Shown piece by piece: positions 1-16,899 of a DNA stretch of 64,000 nt. The stretch's first letter is position 1; each line of letters opens with the position of its first letter. Source of the DNA: Vesta saturnalis (taxonomy: Eukaryota; Arthropoda; Insecta; Coleoptera; Lampyridae); contig JARFJB010001664.1 in assembly GCA_036346205.1 (NCBI GenBank), positions 62,001 to 126,000 on the forward strand, written 5' to 3'. The position numbers were made by a program, and so were the translations under genes. The notes beneath the pieces were generated by a model. That model was not told the origin of the DNA. It worked only from the letters and a program-made list of their open reading frames with translations, and ran no database searches.

Positions 1-365
1 CTTCCCGTTTCATTATTTTTTGGAATTACCAATCCTGTTTCCCTAATTCTTTGATGAAGAAGCGTAAATGATTTGTTTATTTTCCATAGCCATCTTTCGT
101 AATTGTAAATGAATTCGTTAGTTAATTTTATAAAAGTATGACTAACACATGAAAAGTTCAAATCGATTTATTTCGAAAACGGTGCGCGTAGCGACTTCAG
201 ACAAGAGTATCATTCTTTTATGAAAAAATCGAAATTTTTTAAATTTTAGTGTTAAAATTGCGAAATTTTGAAAACAAAAACTTATAATAACAATGTTCAA
301 TATCCCGCCCAAAAGAGCCGCTTATGGTACAACTTAAAAATCATATTCACGCCATACGATTGGGC

Positions 366-370
<5 letters not shown>
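1..370. other. AT-rich, no gene seen
   Basis: No open frame with recognisable protein similarity and no terminal repeats were seen. The short frames that run on into the adjoining TA tract are simple-repeat translations. Confidence 0.5.

Positions 371-453
<83 letters not shown>
371..453. repeat. (TA)n microsatellite
   Basis: About 83 bp of uninterrupted TA. Unlike most TA tracts in this window, neither flank shows a recognisable transposon end. Confidence 0.97.
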
Positions 454-6300
<5,847 letters not shown>

Positions 6301-6639
6301 TTTTATCGCAAATAACTCGAAAACCTTTAGGAATTTTAAAATACTGTCCCCTATGAAAATTATTTCTTTGTTGACGCGGATTTTTCTGGTTTGATTGAAT
6401 TGTCTATGAATGGACTGGGAGTATTAGTTTCCTCATTGTTCCTGATACTTTCCATTCCACCTTTTCTGTGTGTGGTTTTCCGGTATTTTGGTGATTTTTG
6501 GGTCCGTTATTCAATTCTCTGCAAATTTGGTCCTCTTGGTTGCAGTTGATAAGTGAACGGTTCACGCACCAAAATTTATTAAGTGGGCCGGGGACTAAAA
6601 GTCATAGTTGTCAACGAGTTTATTAAGTTAAACAAAGTA

Positions 6640-7361
6640 ATAATTAACAATCAAATTATAAAACGAATAAAACTGGATTTTACATCTTCCACTAATTTTG
6701 TGAAGGATCATACTTTCTTTAATAATTTCATTTAAGGCTTTTCTAGAGCTCATCTGTATTAATTGAGGTAAACACTTTGTTCTTCTGATATTTATAAATA
6801 TCTCTACTTACTCTACTTATTTTTAGGTGTAAGTGTTGGTTCAAGATAATGGCCAATTGGTAATTTGTACTTGTAACTTCATTCTTGTCGAACACTTGGC
6901 ATTATTATTAGGCATTTTTGTTACATCAGTCAGCTGGCAGAGGTAACCTTATAGGGAACGCCTGAGTGAGAAGCAATAAGTATGATTTATCCAAGTTTTT
7001 ATGTAGGTTTGCCCCAAAAACAGGGAAACAAAATATGGAGGGAGATACCAGTACTAGTGGAGCTGAATGAAAAGCACACCTACTAGAATTACGAGAAAAT
7101 CCTAATCAGAATGGATCAAGAACAAATTAAATGCTACTTACCTCTTTCAAAACATAATTTATTTTAATATTTCTCCTTCTCGAGCTATCGTGTGAGAAAG
7201 TAATTACCCAATAATTATCAAAAATGTATGATTACCATTAGTAATTCTATTTCATTTATCCAGAAATTTCATTTAACAAAATGGCTAAACCAACTCCCCA
7301 ACTATATACAGAGATGATCTTTAGTTCATACAGGCTTCATAAACTAAAAATTGAGAAATTA
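6640..7361. repeat. Repeat block copy 1 (pairs with 10681-11350)
   Basis: This segment aligns along its length with 10681-11350 (shared landmarks: TTTTACATCTTCCACTAA, GAACACTTGGCATT against GAACATTGGCATT, and TACTAGTGGAGCTGAATGAA). It carries no recognisable protein. Relative to this copy, the other is shortened by many small losses. About 360 bp between here and the next TA tract (7362-7734) have no counterpart in copy 2. Confidence 0.85.
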
Positions 7362-7732
7362 ACTAAAACGCACATTTTAAAAATAACTTGAGTTACACTG
7401 CGTGAATTCTTAAAGCGCAGCACCTTCGAGAATATATTTTTAATATAACACCCATATATTCGTCATATTTCATAATCTGCTTTAAATACTCTTTCAAAAA
7501 CCTTAGATTATTGGTTTTGCATGATGCATTGTTGAGTTAGAAAATGAAAAAAATTGGTCGTGAGAAGGTTCACCATACCATAGTATTATGATTAGTTTAG
7601 AAAACATATTTTGGTAATTATGCAGCCAAGGGATGTACTGAACCTACAAAATAATCAAACTAATTTTATCGTGCAGGATGTTTTACGATGCAACTAATTT
7701 GGAGATTTTCGAAAAGTGTTTACTCAATTTTT

Positions 7733-7734
<2 letters not shown>

Positions 7735-7817
<83 letters not shown>
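7735..7817. repeat. (TA)n microsatellite at a PLE 3' end
   Basis: About 83 bp of TA, directly followed on the right by the C-terminal end of a minus-strand Penelope-like fragment. Confidence 0.97.
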
Positions 7818-7819
<2 letters not shown>

Positions 7820-8152
7820 ATATTAACTATTTGTAGAAATTTGATTAAAACCATGCTCATAAGAGAAGATGTAATTATAAATAATTCTAAATTTACTAGT
7901 CTCTGATTTATTACTAAGAGTGCTGCTGTTTTCATTAATGCAGACCATTTCACGAAAAAGACGTTTAGTTAAATTATTTTCTTTGTATAATATAGTAACT
8001 TGATTAAAATTCATGTCATGGTTTTGTTGGATGACATGCTCAGCTAAGCTACATCAAGCAATTTTCCTTCTATAATCACTTTTGTGAGATGTTATTCTCC
8101 TAATAAATTTCTAGATTCTTGCCCTATGTGCACCTTAAAACAATCCTTACAT
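7818..8152 (-). mobile_element. Penelope-like element fragment (GIY-YIG end)
   Basis: On the minus strand this encodes the tail of a PLE polyprotein. The segment nearest 8150 reads PCKDCFKVHIGQ, matching the PC-x2-C-x4-YIG core of PLE GIY-YIG endonucleases with the Tyr replaced by His. Below it lie RNLL and then MNFNQVTILYKENN and downstream residues at 7823-8014. The core and tail are in different frames. The reverse-transcriptase part is missing: the fragment is cut by the (AAAAT)n array on one side and by (TA)n on the other. Confidence 0.75.
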
Positions 8153-8322
8153 GGGATAGAATAAAATAAAAATAAAATAAAATGAAATAAAATAAAATAA
8201 AATAAAATAAAATAAAATAAAATAAAATGAAATGAAATGAAATGAAATGAAATGAAATAAAATGAAATAAAATGAAATAAAATCAAATGAAATGAAATGA
8301 AATAAAATAAAATAAAATAAAT
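8153..8322. repeat. (AAAAT)n pentanucleotide microsatellite
   Basis: About 170 bp of AAAAT/AAATG units with scattered variants. It separates two PLE fragments that face away from each other, so it sits at the axis of a head-to-head palindrome. Long FYFIL-type frames on the minus strand are repeat translations, not genes. Confidence 0.95.
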
Positions 8323-8453
8323 AAATAGGGCAAACATCTAGAAATTTATTAGGGAGAATAACATCTCACAAAAGTGATTGTAGAAGGAAAATTGCTTCAT
8401 GTAGCTTAGCTGAGCATGTCATCCAACAAAACCATGACATGAATTTTAATGAT
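8323..8453 (+). mobile_element. Penelope-like fragment, inverted partner
   Basis: This is the reverse complement of about 8010-8130, including the shared run GTCATCCAACAAAACC and the ACATCTCACAAAAGTGATT segment, with about 95% identity by eye. It ends abruptly after GACATGAATTTTAATGA, whereas the homologous fragment at 12893 continues through the rest of the PLE coding end. Confidence 0.75.
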
Positions 8454-10680
8454 TGACTGATGTTTTAAAACAATTTCATCATCTTTATTAAATTAGAGCA
8501 ATCAAAATTGTTACTGGAGATGTTGGACGTTTGTATCTGGTAAATACACCCACTTTAAACGACGCCAGAAAAAAAATAGGGTTTAGATCCGGTGAAGGAT
8601 AAGGAACCCTTACGTAATTTTGCATTGAAAGTTTGATTCAATGACCGCCTAGCAGTGAGTAAATTGAGGAACCATCGTGAATGAAACACATCCACTAAAA
8701 CCAGATGGACATCTTCTATAACTGGTAAACATTATCCAAACAATTGGTGTATGAATTACCATTGTTTAAACGTTGTAAAACAATGGAATTAAATTATTTC
8801 CAAATTACCAGATACATTTACACTGAATTGCTGTTGACCAAAAAGCAAGGATTCAACAAAATTTTTCTTATCAAAATTTAAAATTTTAAAATATGTATTT
8901 CAAAAACATGTTTAGTAATATGTAATTATCCAATGGTATCACCATCTATATTTGAAAATGACTGATATAAAATGTATAAAAAAAAGAACACGTATAGATG
9001 ACACTAGTATTTACTTTAAGAACTTTTAAAATAAATATAAAATGACAAAGAAATAATTTAATCAATTATAATAAAAAAAGCATTGAATACAGAAAATTTA
9101 GTCCATTTTGGTAGAAAAGTAAGTAACGAGTAAAACCAAGTAAATAAAAATCCTAACTATTCAGGTTACAGAAAATTGTTGTTTAAAACAGTAATAATCA
9201 GAGAAACTTTATAGAATCGATTTTTTAACGTTACAAATCACAAATTGTTTCCTCAAAGTAGTCTTAAAGACTTTTTTACCATTAAAATTGTCTAAAAAGT
9301 TTTTGGATTAATTAGAAAATTATAATACCACCAATATTAATTTTACTAAAATAATATTGTTTACAGATTAAAATACTTTTAATGTGAACGAATTATTCAT
9401 TCCAAATAATCATGATCGTTCTTTATTTCAATACATTAATTGTAGTTGCCATAAGGTACATAATATTACTGAATTAAAAAATGTTTTGATTCTCAATTTG
9501 TGTTATGTAAAATAGATTTTTCAGTATGATAAGTGTTGCGTTGAACTCATAATGGGATAATTGTGTTACGATTATGAACTATAAAAATCTTTTTGCATCG
9601 AAATATTTAAAAATTAAAACTTATCAAATGTTTATTAAATACGCTAAATTCATAATATACTAACAAATACGTTGTTAAAATAAATTAGCTATTGCATTAT
9701 TTTCTGTTCGTTTATATTTGTAGATACAAATTTTTTCTGATCTACTCATATGAAATACTAAAATAAAGGTTAATTTCCAAAAAAATGGATCTGTTTGTGT
9801 AAATTAAGGATTGTCTTGTTGTCAATTAGAAGTTGAATTTGCGATTACCTGTAAGTTAGATTCATATTAGAATCACTTATTTGGAGGTTTGTTGTAGATT
9901 TGCTTTTTACGCATTTTAGTTCAGAGAGATTAGTTTATTACTTAATCGATTCGTATTACCGTATTAAATATCCAGCAGTAACCACTGGTTTGGTCAGGGA
10001 TCGTAGTTTCAGCACTAATCAGAATATGACTATTCTTTGAACACTTAGAATATAAGTAACGACTACTTCGTATGTTTAAATGGTTGATATACTGTTCGAT
10101 TCATTCTATTTTCGTATTAGTAAAGCCTTTGTGTTTTATTATCATCATGTGTTGAACCAAAGTGAATATTAGACAATGATAATGCGATAATGCCGGATTA
10201 AAATAAATAATTTGAAGGTGCTATTTCATTTACAGTATTACATTTTAGAAATTCCTTAAACAGTAAGAATAATATGCACTATATTCAAATAAGTTGGAAT
10301 AATGTTGAAAGTGCAAATTTGTGTTTGTAGAATTTTGAAATGTATGCGGCGATAAAAAGGACATTGCACATTTTATGTTGTTTATACTTATTACCCATTT
10401 TCAAAAATCATTTTCATTTCTGTATTTACCATTTCAAGTGATTCACTGGCACCTTATGCATACATTTTTAATACGTGTTGTAACGTGTTAAATCGTGTTA
10501 TTTCATTCGACTTAAGCTTAAGTTGTTAAATTGCAAGCAATTTTTAAATAATATTGGTTTAGTAGACCTACAGAAGGACGACTTGATAACGGCGCATGCC
10601 TTCACCGTTGACAGTTGGTTCCTGATACAGAATATTTCCGTTTATAACTGACATCTCGATATCATGAGGTAAAGTTTAAG
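8454..10680. other. Gene-free AT-rich stretch
   Basis: About 2.2 kb with no open frame of note, no recognisable protein motif and no clear terminal repeats. Confidence 0.45.
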
Positions 10681-11350
10681 ATAGATTTCACAATTTTAAG
10701 AATAAAACGGATAAAATGATTTTACATCTTCCACTAATTTTTGTGAAGGATCATACGTTCTTTAATAATTTCAAGGCTTTTCTAGAATCTGATTAATTGA
10801 GGTAAACACTTTGTTCTTCTGATATTTATAAAACCTTACTTACTCTACTTATTTTTAGTGTTGGTTCACGATTATGGCCAATTGGTAATTGTACTTGTAA
10901 CTTCATTCTTGTCGAACATTGGCATTATTATTAGGCATTTTATGTTACATCAGTCAGCGAGTAACTTATAAACGCCTGAGTGAGAAGTAATAAGTATGAT
11001 TTACAGTTTTATGTAGGTTTGCCCAAAAAGACAGGGCAACAAAACATGGAGGGAGATAAGTACTAGTGGAGCTGAATGAAAAGACACCTACTAGAATAAC
11101 GAGAAAATCTAACGAGAGTGGATCTAGAAGAAATTAAACGCTACTTACCTCTTTCAAGACATAATTTATTTTATATTTCTGAGCTATCGTTAGAAAGTAA
11201 TTCAATAATTATCAAAAAAAGTATGATTACCATTAGTAATTTATTTCATTTATCCAGAAATTTCATTTAACAAAATCTAAACCAATTAACTATATACAGA
11301 TGCTCTTTATTTCATACAGGCTTATAAACTAAAAATTGAGAAATTAATTT
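10681..11350. repeat. Repeat block copy 2, deletion-rich
   Basis: This is a second copy of 6640-7361. It differs mainly by short losses, often containing G or C: TTCTCCTTCTCGAGC has become TTCTGAGC, GATACCAGTACT has become GATAAGTACT, and GGCAGAGGTAACC is shortened. Substitutions are much rarer than losses. No coding content was recognised. Confidence 0.85.
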
Positions 11351-11375
11351 TCAAAAATTGTTTTGTAACGAAAAA

Positions 11376-11378
<3 letters not shown>

Positions 11379-11463
<85 letters not shown>
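11379..11463. repeat. (TA)n microsatellite at a PLE 3' end
   Basis: About 85 bp of TA, equivalent in position to the tract at 7735 and followed by the same minus-strand PLE tail. Confidence 0.97.
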
Positions 11464-11469
<6 letters not shown>

Positions 11470-11769
11470 TAACTATTAGTAGAAATTTGATTAAACCATG
11501 TTCATAAGACAAGATATAATTATAAATAATGCTAAATTTACTAGTATTTTTATTAAGAGTGCTGCTGTTTTCATTAATGCAGACCATTTCACGAAAAGGA
11601 CGTTTAGTTAAATTATTTTCTTTGCATAATATAGTAACTTGATTAAAATTCATGTCATGGTTTTGTTGGATGACATGCTCAGCTAAGCTACATCAAGCAA
11701 TTTTCCTTCTACAATCACTTATGTGAGATGTTATTCTCCTAATAAATTTCTAGATGCTTGCCCTATGTA
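11464..11769 (-). mobile_element. Penelope-like element fragment (C-terminal tail)
   Basis: Minus-strand PLE tail, with a frame at 11470-11653 beginning MNFNQVTILCKENN, homologous to 7818-8152. It is split by the mariner insertion: the GIY-YIG core part continues at 12612-12640 on the far side of that element. Confidence 0.75.
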
Positions 11770-12609
11770 CAGTGGTTTTTTCGCTAATATTATAGGGTAT
11801 AGGTTAAACGGCAAGAGATACAAAAAACTAAGATACGTGTCGTTCTGCAAGAAATAATGTTTATTTACAACAAGACGGTGCTCCAGCACATAATAGCCAC
11901 ATGGTAAGAGACTTACTAAATGTCAATTTTGGAAAATTGGCTTGGTACATGGAACAAACAGATGGCCTCCGAGTTCCCCGACCTGACGCACTCGACTTTT
12001 ATTTTGGGGATCTATCAAAATGAAGTCTATAAAACCAAGTAATACTGTAAAAGAACTCACAGCAAATTTTGTTAATTGCATTGGAAGAGTGCCAAATATT
12101 CAAATCTATAACCCACTCGTTCAGTTACAAGCAGAGCCAAAAATGCATCGAGCAGAGTGGAAGATAATTTGAGCACCTTTTGTGATTAACCACCTATGCT
12201 AATTGTTATATATAAGTATTTGAAATAATTACTGTTGAGTTGTTATAAATCTTTTCTTGTTTTTTGTAGTTGTTGTTTTAGTTTATTAATGTTTTATTAT
12301 GCCTATTATAAAATAAAGAATTGATTAAATCCATGGCCAACTAAAAACATGTTTTTAGTATTTTAGCTATTTAGAACAATGCAAAATATTAAGTGTATAT
12401 ATTGTTGCAATCTCAATCTCCATAAATAACCGAGTCATAAGAGATAATAAAACCGGCAGATTTTAAGAATCACTCTGTATCTTCGAAACCAATTTAGTCA
12501 GCAGAGATCCGATTGCGCCATTAAACTAAACACTAAAAAAGAGAACGGGACACGTATCTCTTACCGTTTAGCCTATAACCTATAATATTAACGAAAAAAA
12601 ACCACCCTG
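11770..12609 (+). mobile_element. Mariner-like DNA transposon (840 bp, deleted)
   Basis: The element starts CAGTGGTTTTTTCGCTAATA and ends with an imperfect inverted copy (CAGGGTGG and so on read on the other strand). The TIRs are about 55 bp, and each end is flanked by TA (11768-11769 and 12610-12611). The uninterrupted sequence CCCTATGTGCACCTTAAAAC at 8122 is a paralogous empty site and fixes the boundaries. Inside, about 11860-12170 keeps the C-terminal half of a Tc1/mariner-type transposase, with QQDGAPAH marking the second catalytic Asp and DALDFYF the DFxLW-like region. The N-terminal half is gone and frames are broken, so this is a non-autonomous remnant. Confidence 0.88.
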
Positions 12610-12640
12610 TACACCTTAAAACAATCTTACGTGGAATAGA

Positions 12641-12892
12641 ATAAAATAAAAATAAAATAAAATAAAATAAAATAACATAAAATAAAATAAAATAAAATAA
12701 AATAAAATAAAATAAAATAAAATAAAATAAAATAAAGTAAAATAAAATAAAATAAAATAAAATAAAATAAAATAAAATAAAATAAAATAAAATAAAATAA
12801 AATAAAATAAAATAAAATAAAATAAAATAAAATAAAATAAAATAAAGTAAAATAAAATAAAATAAAATAAAATAAAATAAAATAAAATGAAT
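12641..12892. repeat. (AAAAT)n pentanucleotide microsatellite
   Basis: About 250 bp of nearly perfect AAAAT units, longer and purer than its counterpart at 8153. Three long overlapping minus-strand frames here are repeat translations. Confidence 0.97.
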
Positions 12893-13600
12893 AAATAGAG
12901 CAAACATCTAGAAATGTATTAGGAGAATAACATCTCACAAAAGTGATTGTAGAAGGAAAATTGCTTCATGTAGTTAGCTGAGCATGTCATCCAACAAAAC
13001 CATGACATGAATTTTAATGAAGTTACTATATTATGCAAAGAAATTAATTTAACTAAACGTCTTTTTCGTGAAATGGTCTGCATTAATGAAAACAACAACA
13101 CTCTTAGTAATAAATCAGATATTAGTAAACTTATCATTATTTATAAGTACATCTTGTCCTATGAACATGGTTTTAATCAAATTCTACTAATAGTTAATAT
13201 AAAAAAACAAAAAAAAAATTTTTCTCTAAAATGTGGTAAACTTTTAGTTAATATTGTCCATTCTTCTAGTAATTTTATCTTTTTACTCTTTCATAACATA
13301 ACACTTACTGTTGTTAATATTTTTAATACGTAACTAACCATTTATATTATGTCACATTTGATTTAGTTTTACTATTGACACACTGTCAATTAATTTCAGT
13401 TTCTTGCAAATTCCTATCATTAGTTTTGTTTTTAACTTTATTATTTAACTCACGTTAGGTATGTTTCTTTTTATTATTTAATTTATATTTGATTGTAATT
13501 ATAGCTTGTCTTGATAAAGGAATAAAGCATTCCGAAAGCTTGGCACATTAACAAAGGGTTTTTTACTTTTGGCCTTCATAATTGACTGCATTCCCAATAA

Positions 13601-13604
<4 letters not shown>
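12893..13604 (+). mobile_element. Penelope-like element fragment with 3' UTR
   Basis: The plus-strand PLE end inverted with respect to 11464-11769. A frame at 13007-13333 begins MNFNEVTILCKE and holds KRLFREMVCINEN, the conserved region after the GIY-YIG core in this PLE lineage. A 3' UTR of about 270 bp follows, including a hammerhead-like core at 13511-13537, and the fragment then runs into (TA)n at 13605. It has no RT domain. Confidence 0.75.
13511..13537 (+). ncRNA. Hammerhead-ribozyme-like core, degenerate
   Basis: TTGATAA, one A, a 5-bp stem GGAAT/ATTCC around AAAGC, then GAAA. This matches the layout at 34639 and 47171 (CTGATGA, one base, stem, GAAA) with two core changes (CTGATGA to TTGATAA), so it is probably inactive. 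Its position, sense strand in the PLE 3' UTR, is where PLE hammerhead motifs are known to occur. Confidence 0.45.

Positions 13605-13672
<68 letters not shown>
13605..13672. repeat. (TA)n microsatellite between two PLE fragments
   Basis: About 68 bp of TA. A plus-strand PLE ends on its left and a minus-strand PLE fragment begins on its right. Confidence 0.97.
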
Positions 13673-13677
<5 letters not shown>

Positions 13678-14440
13678 CATACCCTGTATGTGCATGTATA
13701 CTCAGTGCGATGGAATTGGTTTCTTTCGCATCACTTTCATGCAAAGTCAATCGTTCACACACCTTTTGGGACGTTTGCCCTATGTAGAACTTATTACATC
13801 CGCTACAAGATGTGGAATAAATAACTAAAGAGCATTGAAGTCGAGGTATTCGTCTGAAATTTGATTATTTTAGTATGTTAATGTATATGTACATGATTTT
13901 TCTTCAACTTATTATTCACGATGTCATTAGTGTTATCGTTTGGAACTTCGTAATAGTTCTGTTCCCTACGATTGAAAATTATATTTTTTAATGGAGTGGA
14001 AGGGTATCCATTTCTTAAAAGAATATTATACAGAATCTTATAATTCTTTTTGTGTAAATGCCAGTGGCAAATTTTGTTAATTCTATTTTTTAGAGCAAAA
14101 CTGGTATTTATTTTTTGTTTGTAAGGATGTTGCTACGAAAATGGAATATGCCGTCCCGAACTCGTTTCTTTACGATACCAATCTAACAGAATGTTATAGT
14201 TGTTTCTTATGAGTCGAGTATCTCGAAAAGGGACAATTAGGTTACATTCCTTTTCTACTGTAAATATCAACCTGTTGTTATAAGAGTTAAAAGTTAACGA
14301 ATAATCCACTTTATCTTGTGGTACTGAGCAAAGCAAATCATCCACGTATTTAAATAAATATGGAAATTGAAAGTCCAGTCGTGCATTGCCAAAGTAAATG
14401 TTCATTCAAAACAGTATCTGCAATGAACGGGGAGATCGTA
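13673..14440 (-). mobile_element. Penelope-like element fragment (RT to GIY-YIG)
   Basis: The minus-strand frame at 14133-14405 contains FKYVDDLLCSVPQDKVD, the YVDD catalytic box of PLE reverse transcriptase, followed by residues typical of RT motifs 6-7 (SGRHIPFS region). Homology continues at the nucleotide level to about 13700, reaching the GIY-YIG region. Frameshifts break it. It is arranged head-to-head with the plus-strand fragment at 14441, with which it shares about 700 bp. Confidence 0.8.
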
Positions 14441-15742
14441 TCCTCCATAGGGCAATCATAGACTTGAGAAACGTAAAGAAACGAGTTCGGGAGGGTATAT
14501 TCCGTTTTCGTCGCAACACCCTTACAAACAAAAATTTAATGCCATTTTTGCTCTAAAAAATAGAATGAACAAAGTTTGCCACAGATCTTTACGCAAAAAG
14601 AATTATAAGGTTCTGTACAATATTCTTTTAGAAAATGGATACCCTTCCACTTGATTGAAAAATATAATTTTCAACGGCAGGGAACATAACTATTACGAAG
14701 CTCGAAACAATAATACTAATGAGATCAAGGATAAACAAGTTGAGGATAAACCAAAATATCTACAAAAAAATGTCCCACGTACTTCACTTAACGTCCGGTA
14801 TTGCCAAACCTTTTGCGGACAACAATGTAAGAATAGATACGTCATCGTTTCGTAAACTTGCTTCATATCACTCAAAATTAATGGACGAAACCCCTTCACT
14901 TCAACGCTCTGAAGTTATTTATTCCATACCTTGTGGCGGGTGTAATAAGTTCTATTCAGAGCAATCGTCCAAAAAGGTGTGTAAACGATTGGCTCGTCCA
15001 AAAAGGTGTGTAAACGATTGGCTCTGCATAAAAGTGACGCGAAAAAGAAAACCAATCCCACCGCTCTGGGTATACATGCACATAGCTCAGGGCATACATT
15101 CAACTTTAATGACGCCTCTATTTTAAACAACGAAAATAGTTATCAAAAGAGAAAGTTCGTTGAAATGTGCCACATTAACCACAATAGTGAAATTCAATTC
15201 CTAAAATATGTTCGAAGATTTTAACAGTTTTACGTTCTAGTTCAGTTTTAAATGCTACATTAACACACTCTTGCTTTTCCCTATTTTCTTACTTTCAATG
15301 AGTTGGTAGTATTGTTGAACAAATTTAAAATTTTTCCTATTTTATTATTATCAGTTTTATAGATATATATATATGCTTACACTATATGATATTCAATAAC
15401 CATTGAAGTAATCGTTTGTAGAAGTTTCTATATTTATTAGTATTACCATTTATTGGAATTACATAATTAAGTGTGTATTTACTTTGTTACAATATGGTGA
15501 ATATGTTAAGCCTTTTTTTTTTTGTATGTTCCTCAGTGTTTTTCCACGTGATTTTAAGTCGCATTTAACTCTGAATGAATCTTTTAATATGATCAAATTA
15601 TCCACATTTTAGATATTTTTCTGATGAAGGTAAAAATTTTGTACCGAAGTATATAAAAAGAAATAACAAATGTGGTAACTTATTGACTTTTTCACCAATT
15701 AGGCCTACTGGAACTAGGGAATCCTAAAATTAACATCCGTAC

Positions 15743-15748
<6 letters not shown>
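14441..15748 (+). mobile_element. Penelope-like element fragment (GIY-YIG) with 3' UTR
   Basis: Plus-strand copy of the sequence at 13673-14440. A frame at 14719-15126 carries VIYSIPCGGCNKFYSEQSSKKV, the GIY-YIG core with YSEQ where YIGQT is expected. A tandem duplication of about 29 bp (TCGTCCAAAAAGGTGTGTAA repeated, 14967-15024) breaks the frame, and the tail resumes in another frame (15006-15224, with GIHAHSSGHTFNFNDASI). The 3' UTR holds a hammerhead-like core at 15621 and ends in (TA)n. Confidence 0.8.
15621..15649 (+). ncRNA. Hammerhead-ribozyme-like core in PLE 3' UTR
   Basis: CTGATGA, one A, a GGTA/TACC stem, then GAAG (GAAA expected). Same layout and sense position as the cores at 13511 and 34639. 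One core substitution makes activity doubtful. Confidence 0.5.

Positions 15749-15812
<64 letters not shown>
15749..15812. repeat. (TA)n microsatellite
   Basis: About 64 bp of TA between the 3' end of a PLE fragment and the outer end of the long inverted repeat at 15813. Confidence 0.97.
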
Positions 15813-15815
<3 letters not shown>

Positions 15816-16137
15816 CAGGTATAGAATATACGTTACCGCCAGGAAATAACCAGCGCTACGAAGGCATAAGGGGTTAGAACCCGAAATAGCCGCAAATAAA
15901 TAATGATGACCGATGACCGAAGAGACAAATTTTTCATGTTACGCCTTATACGGAACCCGCCCATTTCCGCTGCAGTTGGATTACCTCGCTAGGCCTGCAG
16001 GACGCCTAGTGTGGTTTGATAATGTAACACTTCAGTATATCTTATTATTTCACATGTGCAGTGATGTCCCACATTTTGCTATGTCTTCTCTTCCTGCACC
16101 TCGTTTTCCTTCGTGCTCATTTCCGCTGTCAGCCTTC
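15813..16137 (+). repeat. Left arm of ~320-bp inverted repeat
   Basis: Pairs with 18523-18833 in opposite orientation, with about 90% identity by eye and indels near the inner end. A 95-codon frame across it has no recognisable product. Confidence 0.9.
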
Positions 16138-16899
16138 GAAAGAACCTTAAAATTTGTAAGTGAGCTTTACCTATGTATTTTTGAAGTAAATTTCTGGTAA
16201 AGATGGGTGTTTTTCTTTCGAGTGAACATTATGGTTTCCTGTTAGGCCATTATTTTAAGATCTAGTTCATGACGTTTTACTCGCTATAAATCTATTTAAA
16301 AAGTGGCGCCTTAGTAATAGTTTATTACTAATTTTGATTGTGTTTGTTTGTATTGATTGTCCCTTAGGATTGCTGAGTAAGTACCGCGACCTCCTGAGCT
16401 ATGTCGGTACCACCCACTTTGCCTTTACGGGCTGATGGTCTTGCGGGTGCCATTCCCGTTCTGGGTCCACATTAAATTCCCTCACACGTACCATTTTGAG
16501 TAACGTGATTTACTTCAAATAACTAAAGTGCGTTGATCTTGGTTCAATTTGAATCTATTATTACAGTAAATATCTATCAAATAAACTCAAATTGTGGGAA
16601 CACACAAGGTCAACTTCAGCTCACAACACACTGAGTAGGTCTAAGGGAAAGTTACGAACGCATAAATGAATGCGCTTGGTGCTAGTCTCACTTAGAGCCT
16701 TACGTGTGATTATGATATGATTGTTTGGTAAATCTCAAGGCCACCGCATCAGCAGAAACCGGTGTCACTCAGTGACGTACGCAGACTTTAGCCTTTGCAG
16801 CGAATAAAAAAAGTACGGTGTATTCTACAAATTTTAGTAAACATATGTCTTGAAGAAAGTTATAAAATAAATATTACAATACAGAATCCAATGGATTTG

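Noticed and set aside
12533..12938. Phe/Leu/Ile-rich ORFs of 95-124 codons, and a similar one at 8092-8337
   Set aside because: Translations of the AAAAT microsatellite in three frames; no start context or similarity.
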